A DNA stretch of 6,878 nucleotides from Pseudomonadota bacterium (GCA_021821425.1 JAKACL010000159.1:1-6878); one strand, 5' to 3'. Shown: positions 1-6,010, numbered from the stretch's first letter. Notes: generated by a model not told the origin, from the letters alone. Translations and numbers: made by a program.

Positions 1-1
1 T

Positions 2-1126
2 GTCGACATCCGCATCTACAACCCCAAGCACAAGGTCGGCACGCCGTTCTACAAGCGCGCGCTCAACGTCGTCACCGACTTTCGCGGCGTCAATCAGCGC
101 ATGCACGACAAGACCTTCATCGTCGACGGCAAGGTGGGCATCACCGGCGGCCGCAACATGGCCGACGAGTATTTCGACTACGACCGCGAATACACCTTCC
201 GCGACCGCGACGCGCTGGTGGTGGGGGCGGCGGCGCAGGCGATGCGGGCGAATTTCGAAGCCTTCTGGGCGAGCCCGCTGGCGGTGCCGGTGGAATCGCG
301 TTTCGACGGCCTGGGCCTGATGAAAAAGAACGTCAAGGTGGCCGACGCCGAGGTGCAGCAGGTCTACCGCGAACTGCATGCCTATGCGCAGCATCCGGAA
401 AACTTTGCCCCGGAAGTGCGTGCCGCGATTGCGGCCACGCCCGCCGCCTTCGAGCGTCTGGCGCGCGACATGGCCTGGGGCCGGGTCGACTTCATCCACG
501 ACCGGCCGGGCAAGAACGGCCGCCGCTGGAGCCTGGGCGGCGGCGGCCAGAGCACCGACGCGCTGGCGAAGCTGGTGGCCGGCGCGCAGGAATCCATCAT
601 TATCCAGTCGCCATATCTGGTGATGTCGGGCAGGGCGAAAGCGCTGTTCAGGGACGCCGTCGCGCGCGGCGTCAAGGTACGCATCCTCACCAACTCGCTC
701 GCATCCACCGACAACATGCAGGCCTTTTCCGGCTACCGCAACCAGCGCAGGCAGCTGCTGAAAATGGGTCTCGACATCCGCGAATACAAGCCCGACCCCG
801 CCAATCGCAGCGCCCTGATGTCGCGCGCCAACCCGCCCGAGACGCCGCCGCTGTTTGCGCTGCACGCCAAGAGCATGGTGGTCGACGGCATGACGGCTTA
901 TATAGGCACCTTCAACTTCGACCCGCGCTCCGAAAACCTCAATACCGAAGTCGGCGTGATCGTGCACCACGCCGGGCTGGCCCGGCGGCTGCGCGCGATC
1001 ATGGAAGCCGATATGCACCCGGACAACAGCTGGAGCGCGGCGGAAGAGCCCGACCAGTACGTGCCGCTGACCCGGCGCGGCCGGGTGCGGCTGTGGCAGC
1101 TGCTGCCGCTGAAGCCGCTGCTGTAG
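2..1126 (+). CDS. Cardiolipin synthase (ClsC/YmdC-like), phospholipase D superfamily, 5'-truncated by the window edge
   Basis: The frame is open from base 2, so the start lies outside the window; an ATG at 101 is internal and sits on the first catalytic motif. Two HKD motifs (H-x-K-x4-D) are visible: MHDKTFIVD at about 101-127, followed by GGRNMADEYF, and LHAKSMVVD at about 860-886, followed by GTFNFDPRSENLNTE. Two such motifs in one chain form the single active site of PLD-type cardiolipin synthases, which make cardiolipin at the inner membrane by phosphatidyl transfer through a phosphohistidine intermediate. The DEYF after motif 1, the FNFDPRS-NTE block and the short basic/hydrophobic C-terminus resemble the ClsC (YmdC) branch, which in E. 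coli uses phosphatidylglycerol with phosphatidylethanolamine. The assignment to ClsC rather than another PLD-like protein comes from motif resemblance; the missing N-terminus cannot be checked. Confidence 0.87.
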   Translation, partial: VDIRIYNPKHKVGTPFYKRALNVVTDFRGVNQRMHDKTFIVDGKVGITGGRNMADEYFDYDREYTFRDRDALVVGAAAQAMRANFEAFWASPLAVPVESRFDGLGLMKKNVKVADAEVQQVYRELHAYAQHPENFAPEVRAAIAATPAAFERLARDMAWGRVDFIHDRPGKNGRRWSLGGGGQSTDALAKLVAGAQESIIIQSPYLVMSGRAKALFRDAVARGVKVRILTNSLASTDNMQAFSGYRNQRRQLLKMGLDIREYKPDPANRSALMSRANPPETPPLFALHAKSMVVDGMTAYIGTFNFDPRSENLNTEVGVIVHHAGLARRLRAIMEADMHPDNSWSAAEEPDQYVPLTRRGRVRLWQLLPLKPLL

Positions 1127-1268
1127 GGCGCGTGGAGTCGTCGTTTCGAGCACCCGCTTACATAAACGCGGCGAAGCAAACTAGACTGCATGCGGAATGG
1201 TTAAATTCTGGATCGCCCCGGCGCCCTGCGCCTCGCGATATTGAGTCGGCGTTTTTGCGGAGAGCCCC
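1127..1268. other. Intergenic spacer between the cardiolipin synthase and cyclase genes
   Basis: This 142-base spacer separates two co-directional genes. It holds a 5-bp G+C hairpin with a 3-base loop (arms 1220-1224 and 1228-1232), not followed by a T run, so it is a poor terminator candidate. An A+T-rich patch around 1201-1207 could contribute a -10 element for the cyclase, but I find no convincing -35 partner. The cyclase ribosome site (GGAGAG, 1259-1264) is at the right end. Confidence 0.4.
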
Positions 1269-2993
1269 ATGCGATTGCCCATCAGCCTGAAAATCTTCAG
1301 CATCACCATGGCCCTGCTGGTGCTGATGGTGGTCGTCACCTGGGTGTCGGTGCTCAACTTCCGCCAGCTCAACAACCAGGTGCGCGCGCTGTCCGACTGG
1401 TACCTGCCGCTGCAGCAGCAGGTGGCCAGCGTCGAGATCCTGATCCGCCAGCAGATCGTCCACATGGAACGGGTGATGTCGGGCATGCAGGCGGCCCGGC
1501 CCGATCCCGACTATCTGGCGAAGGAATCGAACGGCTTCGACATGCGCGGGGTCAACGCCGACCAGATCGTCGATTCCTCGCTGCGCTTCCTCGCCGAGGC
1601 CGAGGCGGAAAAGGACCTCAAGCTCGACCGCGCCACACTCGCGGTGCTGGGCGAGCAGCTGCCAACGATCCAGACCGCGCGCCAGAATTTCCACCGGACC
1701 TTTCGCCTGTTCCAGATCGAGGCGGAGGAAGGCACCCCGCGTTCGCAGGAACTCGTCCGCGAAACCCTGTTGCGCGAGAAGGACGCCGTCGACGTCGAAA
1801 TCGGCAAGACCATCGACATCCTCAACAAGCTGACCCAGGACACCGCCATCGCGGCCAAGGAGGAGGAGAAACGCGCCACCACGCTCAACTGGATCATCAC
1901 CGCGCTGGCTGCCGCGCTCGGCTTCCTCTCGGCGCTGTTCTTCACGCGCTCGCTGGTCAGCCCGATCAAGCGCCTGCTCGGCGGCACGCGCGCGGTGGAA
2001 GGCGGCGACCTGGAGGTGGAAATCCATGTGCACTCGCGCGACGAGATCGCCACGCTGGCCACCTCGTTCAACCGTATGGTCGTCGGTCTGCGCGAGAAGG
2101 AGCGTATCCGCGAAACCTTCGGCCAGTACGTCGACCCGCGCATCGTCAAGACCCTGCTGGAAAACCGTATCGGCGCCGACAAGGGCGACCGCCAGGTGAT
2201 GACCGTGTTTTTCTCCGACCTCGAAGGCTTCACCCGGATGTGCGAAGGGCTCACCCCGGACGCCGCAGTGCGCTTTCTCAACCGCTATTTCTCGATGATG
2301 TCCGAAGTCGTTCGTGCCGAGCAGGGCATCGTCGACAAATACATCGGCGACTCGGTCATGGCGTTCTGGGGCCCGCCCTTCACCGGCCCCGCCGACCACG
2401 CGCGCCTTGGCTGCATCGCCGCGCTCGAACAGATGGCCCGCCTTGAGGACTTCCGTGCCTGGCTGCCCGAAATGTTCGGCGCCAGCGACAAGCTGCCCGT
2501 GGTCAACGTGCGCATGGGCATCGCCAGCGGCGAAGTCACCGTCGGCAACATCGGCTCCGAAACCTCGCGCGGCTACACCGTCATTGGCGACACCGTGAAC
2601 CTCGCCTCGAGGCTGGAGCAGGCCAACAAGTTCTACGGCACGCGCATTCTCGTCAGCGAAACCACGCGCACGCTGGCCGGCGACATGCTGGCCTTCCGCG
2701 AAATCGACAGCCTGCGCGTCGCCGGCAAGCTGGAAACGGTGCGGGTATTCGAACTGCTGAGGATGGCCGACGAATTGAGCGACGCCGACCGGCAACGAAT
2801 CCAGGCGTACGAAGCCGGACTCGCGCGCTACCGCGCGCAGGACTGGGATGCGGCCGAAGCGGCGTTCCGCGAATGCCTCGCTATCGAACCGCAGGATCCG
2901 CCCAGCCAGGTCATGCTGGCGCGGATTGCGGCGTTTCGGCAGAAGTCGCCGGAGGCGGGGTGGGATGGGGTTTGGGTGGCGCTGAGTAAGTGA
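1269..2993 (+). CDS. Membrane-bound class III adenylate/guanylate cyclase with periplasmic sensor, HAMP and TPR-like tail
   Basis: This 574-residue protein probably makes cAMP from ATP in response to a periplasmic or membrane signal. Order: TM1 about 9-29; a mostly helical periplasmic segment about 30-206 resembling a four-helix-bundle sensor; TM2 about 207-229; HAMP about 228-280; a cyclase transducer-type element FGQYVDPRIV at 284-293; catalytic domain about 305-495. All six canonical catalytic positions are present: metal-binding D317 (FSDLEGFT) and D361 (KYIGDSVMAFWG), substrate-specifying K357 and T437 (YTVIGDT), and N444 and R448 (NLASRLE). Lys with Thr is the class IIIb pattern and favours ATP over GTP. 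The tail (about 510-545) has a TPR-like YRAQDWDAAEAAF segment and ends in a WDGVW motif, as in many stand-alone bacterial cyclases. The ATG at 1269 follows GGAGAG (1259-1264). The exact ligand cannot be read from the sequence. Confidence 0.92.
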   Translation: MRLPISLKIFSITMALLVLMVVVTWVSVLNFRQLNNQVRALSDWYLPLQQQVASVEILIRQQIVHMERVMSGMQAARPDPDYLAKESNGFDMRGVNADQIVDSSLRFLAEAEAEKDLKLDRATLAVLGEQLPTIQTARQNFHRTFRLFQIEAEEGTPRSQELVRETLLREKDAVDVEIGKTIDILNKLTQDTAIAAKEEEKRATTLNWIITALAAALGFLSALFFTRSLVSPIKRLLGGTRAVEGGDLEVEIHVHSRDEIATLATSFNRMVVGLREKERIRETFGQYVDPRIVKTLLENRIGADKGDRQVMTVFFSDLEGFTRMCEGLTPDAAVRFLNRYFSMMSEVVRAEQGIVDKYIGDSVMAFWGPPFTGPADHARLGCIAALEQMARLEDFRAWLPEMFGASDKLPVVNVRMGIASGEVTVGNIGSETSRGYTVIGDTVNLASRLEQANKFYGTRILVSETTRTLAGDMLAFREIDSLRVAGKLETVRVFELLRMADELSDADRQRIQAYEAGLARYRAQDWDAAEAAFRECLAIEPQDPPSQVMLARIAAFRQKSPEAGWDGVWVALSK

Positions 2994-3040
2994 GTTGCGT
3001 GAGGTTGTATTGCCAAACTCTAGAATTCGGCGCTGTTTGA
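2994..3040. other. Short convergent intergenic gap
   Basis: Forty-seven bases separate the stop of the cyclase from the stop of the oppositely oriented HEPN-like gene. No hairpin with a T tract is visible on either strand. A small CGCTG/CAGCG inverted repeat (3031-3046) overlaps the stop codon of the minus-strand gene, but its stem is only 5 bp. The gap also contains one copy of a 14-base direct repeat (3022-3035). Confidence 0.5.
3022..3035. repeat. 14-bp direct repeat, copy 1 (second copy 3794-3807 inside higA)
   Basis: AGAATTCGGCGCTG occurs here and again at 3794-3807 in the same orientation, 772 bases apart. In higA the second copy encodes the conserved S-A-E-F-W stretch. On the minus strand this copy would read S-A-E-F followed by a TAG stop instead of Trp. 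The two copies bracket the HEPN-like gene and the 3' end of higA. Similarity does not visibly extend beyond the 14 bases, so this may be a recombination scar, a decayed higA fragment or chance. Confidence 0.6.
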
Positions 3041-3625
3041 TCAGCGAGAGATCTCTTCCTCAAGTTGCTTTTGCCAGTAGGCATCAGCTTCCTGACAGGC
3101 TTCGAACATTGCGAGCATCGTCATCTTCCACCAAGCCGCAGCGTCTACAAATGATTGTAGATCCTCGTCAGACAAATTCAGCGATTCAGCTGTCTTGGGA
3201 TGTGTCACTCGATCCCTGACTTTGACCGCCCTCCGCATTGCCGACCAACCTGGATGCTGTATATCGGGATCAAATGTCGCCCCGTGATTCTTGATATAGC
3301 AGCGGATTGAGAACAGGAGGCTTTCTGGAAATTTCAAAAACTGCTGTGCTGATTTTGGATGACCTTTCTCATCAATTGAGTAGCGCTCCTCGCGCAGTAG
3401 CGCTGTCTCTGCTTCGGTTATGAATTCTGTTCCGTGAAGTGATGCGAGAGTCACTTGCCGAAGCGCATACGACAGACCCTCGATAAGTGCAAAGTGTGCC
3501 CGAACAAGCGCTCTTTGTGCGTACTTTGTATTCTCAAACTGACCATATGCAGTGGCCGCTTCAACGTCGCGATTTAGGATGCTCCACACTGCCTGAAGCT
3601 GGGCGACAGCTGCACTACGGTCCAT
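3041..3625 (-). CDS. Hypothetical HEPN-like helical protein next to the toxin-antitoxin pair
   Basis: I do not recognise a named family for this 194-residue protein. It looks soluble and mostly helical, with no signal peptide or membrane segment. Residues 35-60 (YAQRALVRAHFALIEGL and on) and the segment around 137-142, R-D-R-V-T-H followed by P-K, resemble the HEPN fold, where an R-x4-6-H motif is the RNase active site (candidate R137 and H142). HEPN proteins often act as RNA-cleaving toxins or defence effectors; applying that here is inference. G+C is about 42-53% in sampled lines, clearly below the flanking genes, which suggests acquisition by transfer. The ATG at 3625 has no convincing Shine-Dalgarno and there is no in-frame start upstream before a TAG. 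It starts 70 bases after the higA stop, on the same strand, with no clear terminator between, so cotranscription with higBA is possible. Confidence 0.7.
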   Translation of the reverse strand: MDRSAAVAQLQAVWSILNRDVEAATAYGQFENTKYAQRALVRAHFALIEGLSYALRQVTLASLHGTEFITEAETALLREERYSIDEKGHPKSAQQFLKFPESLLFSIRCYIKNHGATFDPDIQHPGWSAMRRAVKVRDRVTHPKTAESLNLSDEDLQSFVDAAAWWKMTMLAMFEACQEADAYWQKQLEEEISR

Positions 3626-3695
3626 GGCATTTATTACGGTTGGCTATTCAACAAGAACCACAATCAGTGACAGCCCCCGCTTTTACCGCCGACAA
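3626..3695. other. Spacer between higA and the HEPN-like gene
   Basis: Seventy bases separate higA from the downstream HEPN-like gene. I find no convincing promoter, terminator or ribosome site on the minus strand. Two similar GATTGT-containing stretches occur here. The lack of a terminator leaves readthrough from higBA as the simplest source of transcription. Confidence 0.35.
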
Positions 3696-4004
3696 TCACG
3701 CCGCCCGCTCCATCGGCGAAACATCCTGCTTGATCCGTTCGCCATTCTCGGACAGGGCGATTTTCATGTCGTAGTCCGACTGCAGGCCCAGCCAGAATTC
3801 GGCGCTGGTGCCGAAGTAGCGGGCCAGGCGCAGGGCGGTGTCGGCCGAAACGGCGCGGCGCTCGCGCACGACATCGTTGATGCGTGGCGCGGGCACGCGC
3901 AGGGCGATGGCCAGCGCGCTGGCCGATAACCCCATCGGAACCATGAACTCCTCGCGCAGGATTTCACCCGGATGGATCGGGCGCATACCGTTCACAATCG
4001 TCAT
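3696..4004 (-). CDS. higA: HigA/GraA-type antitoxin (XRE-family DNA-binding protein)
   Basis: This 102-residue protein has the hallmark opening MRPIHPGEILREEF (residues 7-20) of HigA antitoxins. It continues with an XRE helix-turn-helix at about 25-50 (LSASALAIALRVPAPRINDV) and the conserved SADTALRLARYFGTSAEFWLGLQ stretch (53-75). In this family the antitoxin binds and neutralises the HigB toxin and represses its own operon by binding an inverted repeat at the promoter. The start at 4004 is supported by AGGAG (on the minus strand, 4011-4015) six bases upstream; a second Met at residue 7 is less likely. The gene begins 12 bases after the higB stop, so the two are almost certainly one transcript in the toxin-first order characteristic of higBA. 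The C-terminus (about 85-102) is variable in the family. Confidence 0.94.
   Translation of the reverse strand: MTIVNGMRPIHPGEILREEFMVPMGLSASALAIALRVPAPRINDVVRERRAVSADTALRLARYFGTSAEFWLGLQSDYDMKIALSENGERIKQDVSPMERAA
3794..3807. repeat. 14-bp direct repeat, copy 2 (inside higA)
   Basis: This is the second copy of AGAATTCGGCGCTG; the first is at 3022-3035. Here it lies within higA codons 66-71 (T-S-A-E-F-W, minus strand), a conserved part of the family, so this is the likelier original copy. Confidence 0.6.
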
Positions 4005-4016
4005 CTTGGTCTCCTG

Positions 4017-4295
4017 TCAGTGGTAATCGACGATTTCCACGTCATAAGCGTTGCCGTTCTCGAACCGAAAGCCAATACGCCATTGATCGTTGATGCGTAT
4101 GCTCCAGGTTCCCTTCCTGTCGCCTTTGAGCTTTTCCAGCCTGTTTTGCGGGGGGACGCGCAAGTCTTCCAGCTGAGCGGCCCGGTGCAGCATCTGCAGC
4201 TTGCGTTCTGCGGCAGCCCTGATATTCACGAAGCGTTTGACCGTAGTGCCAGCAAACAGGGCCTGGGTGTCTGCGCATTTGAATGACAGGATCAT
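4017..4295 (-). CDS. higB: HigB/GraT-type mRNA-interferase toxin (RelE superfamily)
   Basis: This 92-residue protein has the exact usual length of HigB/GraT toxins. It shows the family pattern throughout: MILSFKCADTQALF at the N-terminus, AAERKLQML at 28-36, PPQNRLEKLKGDRKG at 48-62, SIRINDQWRIGF at 65-76 and the terminal VEIVDYH. HigB toxins are ribosome-dependent endoribonucleases that cut mRNA in the A site. Counterparts of residues reported as important in Proteus HigB are visible as K57, R73, D90, Y91 and H92; position 54 is Glu instead of His, which I recall as normal for the GraT-like branch. The ATG at 4295 has no clear Shine-Dalgarno and lies only a few bases from the predicted transcription start. 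The gene is first in the higBA pair and is probably controlled by the inverted repeat at 4300-4330. Confidence 0.94.
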   Translation of the reverse strand: MILSFKCADTQALFAGTTVKRFVNIRAAAERKLQMLHRAAQLEDLRVPPQNRLEKLKGDRKGTWSIRINDQWRIGFRFENGNAYDVEIVDYH

Positions 4296-4299
4296 ATGC

Positions 4300-4330
4300 T
4301 TAACATATAACGTATTGCGTTAAATGTAAA
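4300..4330 (-). promoter_or_regulatory. higBA promoter with overlapping HigA operator (imperfect inverted repeat)
   Basis: Two 13-base arms (4300-4312 and 4318-4330) around a 5-base centre match at 11 of 13 positions as an inverted repeat. On the minus strand a TTTACA -35 (4325-4330) and a TATGTT -10 (4302-4307) are 17 bases apart, so each arm covers one promoter element. This is what an autorepressing HigA would need, because binding would block RNA polymerase directly. The repeat is seen in the sequence; the promoter and operator roles are inferred. Confidence 0.72.
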
Positions 4331-4360
4331 TAGCTACAAGAGGCGCGCAAGATCTGGTTA

Positions 4361-4426
4361 CTACGCGTGTAGCGGGCGTCTCAAGCCGTAGAGCATGGTT
4401 TTGGTCTTGCCAGTGGTGTGCGCCAT
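4361..4426 (-). other. Possible 21-codon small ORF or coding remnant
   Basis: A minus-strand ATG at 4426 opens a 21-residue frame (MAHTTGKTKTMLYGLRRPLH plus A) ending in TAG at 4361. The frame also continues back in phase to the stop codon of the Cys-rich gene, so it could be read only by stop readthrough or by separate initiation. No good ribosome site precedes it. The composition is basic and protein-like, but I cannot name a family. It may be a gene remnant or simply a chance frame. Confidence 0.2.
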
Positions 4427-4447
4427 CTCGGTCTGACGCAACGCATG

Positions 4448-4750
4448 CTATTCGGCGACACCCTCATCCCCATGACACGTACACCCCGGCTCGTTGCTGG
4501 TGGAGTTGTCGCAGCAGACGATCTTGCCGGCGCGGCAGCCGCAGATGCCTTTGTGGGCCTTGCAGCAGGCTGTCTGGATCTGGGCAAGGTGCATGCCTTT
4601 GCCTTGGGCCTGGGCGATGCAGGCTTCGGCCGAAATCGTTTTTTGCTGCGTGGCAGCGGGGGCGACGTCTACCGTTGAATCGGCCGCGGCCGGAAGCATG
4701 AAGAAAGCCGGGACAATGGCCAGCAGGGCGAACAGGGAACGGATGCGCAT
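4448..4750 (-). CDS. Small secreted cysteine-rich protein, function unknown
   Basis: This 100-residue protein has a typical signal peptide (MRIRSLFALLAIVPAFF, then MLPAAA) with likely cleavage near residue 23, so the mature form should be periplasmic or extracellular. The mature part has nine Cys: C44, then C62-C63, C70, C72, C79-C80, C90 and C92. Their spacing is regular: CC-x6-C-x-C-x6-CC-x9-C-x-C-H. Such a density suggests a disulfide-locked fold or thiolate metal binding; neither can be chosen from sequence. An upstream in-frame Met at 4783 is rejected because AAGGAG (minus strand, 4757-4762) lies six bases before the ATG at 4750. A TATAGT -10 candidate precedes it at 4782-4787. It follows the MFS gene by 54 bases on the same strand. 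I do not recognise a named family. Confidence 0.82.
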   Translation of the reverse strand: MRIRSLFALLAIVPAFFMLPAAADSTVDVAPAATQQKTISAEACIAQAQGKGMHLAQIQTACCKAHKGICGCRAGKIVCCDNSTSNEPGCTCHGDEGVAE

Positions 4751-4781
4751 GGGAGTCTCCTTGGGAGAAAGGGTCTGCCTC

Positions 4782-4787
4782 ACTATA
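4782..4787 (-). promoter_or_regulatory. Candidate -10 element of the Cys-rich gene
   Basis: On the minus strand TATAGT (followed by GA) lies about 30 bases before the ATG at 4750, in the gap after the MFS gene. No good TTGACA-like -35 is found at 15-18 bases, so the promoter may need an activator or another sigma factor. The same TATAGTGA string occurs before the YbaK-domain gene (6135-6142). Confidence 0.4.
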
Positions 4788-4804
4788 GCCGATCGGGCGC
4801 GGCT

Positions 4805-5965
4805 TCAGGCGTCGCGCAGCAGCAGTCCCAGCATCAGCGCGGCGGCGACGAGGATCGCCGCCAGCAGGGTGAAGGCGCTGGCGTAGCCGGCGACGCCGAC
4901 CATGAAGCCGGTGAGCACCGGGCCGATCGATTGGCCGACGTCCATCACCGTGCGCAGCACGCCCATCGACGAGCCGAAGCGGCCGTCCTTCGTGAGATCG
5001 GCGACCAGCGCGGCGGTGGACGAGGTGACGGTGGCGAAGCCGAGGCCGAACGCGAGGCTCAGCACCGACAGACCGAGAAAGCTGGGGAAGAAGGGCAGCA
5101 GCACGACGCTGGCCGCGCCGATCAGCAGCCCCGGCAGGATCACGCGGCGGCGCCCGACACGGTCGGACACGCGGCCCATCAGCGGCTTGATGAAGACAAT
5201 GCTGAGCAACTGCGCGCCGAGGATGATGCCGATCTGCCACGCCGGAATGCCGAGCGAGGACGCATACAGCGCGAGGAAGGCTTCGATCGCGCCGAACACC
5301 AGGTATTGCGCGGCTTCTACCGTGCTCACCAGCATGATGCCGCGGTCGCGCAGCACGGTTTTCAAACTTGACCAGAAACGAGGCAGCTCCAGCTTCGTTG
5401 TCGGGCGCGGCTCGTGGTCCTTGAGCAGCAGGCCGGCTGTCAGCGCCAGCACGCCAGCGATCGCGCAGGCGATGTAGACCGCGCCGAAACTCGCCAGCGA
5501 AATCAGCGCGCCGCCGAGGAAGGGCGCGATGGAGCGCCCGACGATGGTGACCGACGAATAGGTGGAGAGCCGCGCCGCACGGTCGCTGGTGTAGCGCGCG
5601 GCAATCGCTGCGCTCGCCACCGTGCCGAAAATCGCGGTGGCGAAGCCGTGGTAGAAGCGCACCGCCATCAGCTGCCAGGCGGTGTCGATCACCAGGTAGA
5701 GGAAGGGTGCGGTGGCGAACACGACCAGCGACGCCAGCAGCACGCGACGCCTGCCGAGATGGTCGGACAGCGCGCCGGCGGGGTAGCTGATCAGCACGCC
5801 GGGAATCGTCGAGGCCATGACGATCCAGCCGATCTCGGCCGGCGTGGCGTTGAGCGAGGCGGCGAACAGCGGCAGCACCGGCGTCTTCGACAGCGTGGAG
5901 CTGAAAATGGCCAATCCGCCGATGAGCGCAATCAGGACGAAGAAGGAAGGCTGGACGGATTTCAT
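4805..5965 (-). CDS. Major facilitator superfamily transporter, DHA1-like, 12 predicted TM segments
   Basis: This 386-residue, very hydrophobic protein matches the usual length of 12-TM DHA1-type carriers, which move small molecules or drugs across the inner membrane using the proton gradient. Motif A appears in both halves: GALSDHLGRRR (64-74, between TM2 and TM3) and GRVSDRVGRRR (264-274, between TM8 and TM9), the expected trace of the ancient internal duplication. R103 with G107 (RFYHGF) fits motif B in TM4. A hydrophilic cytoplasmic loop at about 182-210 divides the halves. The substrate cannot be read from the sequence. The ATG at 5965 is the first in-frame start but lacks a clear Shine-Dalgarno. 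A seven-codon frame (ATG at 5985) ends in an ATGA overlap with it, which could allow coupled initiation. The gene is divergent from the YbaK-domain gene. Confidence 0.9.
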   Translation of the reverse strand: MKSVQPSFFVLIALIGGLAIFSSTLSKTPVLPLFAASLNATPAEIGWIVMASTIPGVLISYPAGALSDHLGRRRVLLASLVVFATAPFLYLVIDTAWQLMAVRFYHGFATAIFGTVASAAIAARYTSDRAARLSTYSSVTIVGRSIAPFLGGALISLASFGAVYIACAIAGVLALTAGLLLKDHEPRPTTKLELPRFWSSLKTVLRDRGIMLVSTVEAAQYLVFGAIEAFLALYASSLGIPAWQIGIILGAQLLSIVFIKPLMGRVSDRVGRRRVILPGLLIGAASVVLLPFFPSFLGLSVLSLAFGLGFATVTSSTAALVADLTKDGRFGSSMGVLRTVMDVGQSIGPVLTGFMVGVAGYASAFTLLAAILVAAALMLGLLLRDA

Positions 5966-6010
5966 CGGGCCGCAGGCGTTGCCATTTATTGGGGTCTGAC
6001 TTTGCCCGGC

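Noticed and set aside
1220..1232. Small GGCGC/GCGCC hairpin before the cyclase as a terminator or attenuator
   Set aside because: A 5-bp stem with no T tract is expected often in sequence of this base composition.
1158..2795. 545-codon minus-strand open frame antisense to the cyclase
   Set aside because: Its translation is rich in Gly, Ala, Asp, His and Arg with no recognisable domain, as expected for the antisense of a high-G+C gene. The plus-strand cyclase has complete catalytic motifs and a good ribosome site.
3031..3056. Hairpin CGCTG/CAGCG and the palindrome AGAGATCTCT as a bidirectional terminator between the cyclase and the HEPN-like gene
   Set aside because: The stem is only 5 bp, there is no T tract on either strand, and the palindrome lies inside coding sequence.
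4361..4372. CTAC-GCGT-GTAG inverted repeat as an attachment or recombination site
   Set aside because: The arms are only 4 bases, with no integrase gene and no second copy in the window.
4751..4783. Upstream start for the Cys-rich protein (ATG at 4783, eleven extra residues)
   Set aside because: The extra residues would precede a normal signal peptide, and the AAGGAG at 4757-4762 points to the ATG at 4750.
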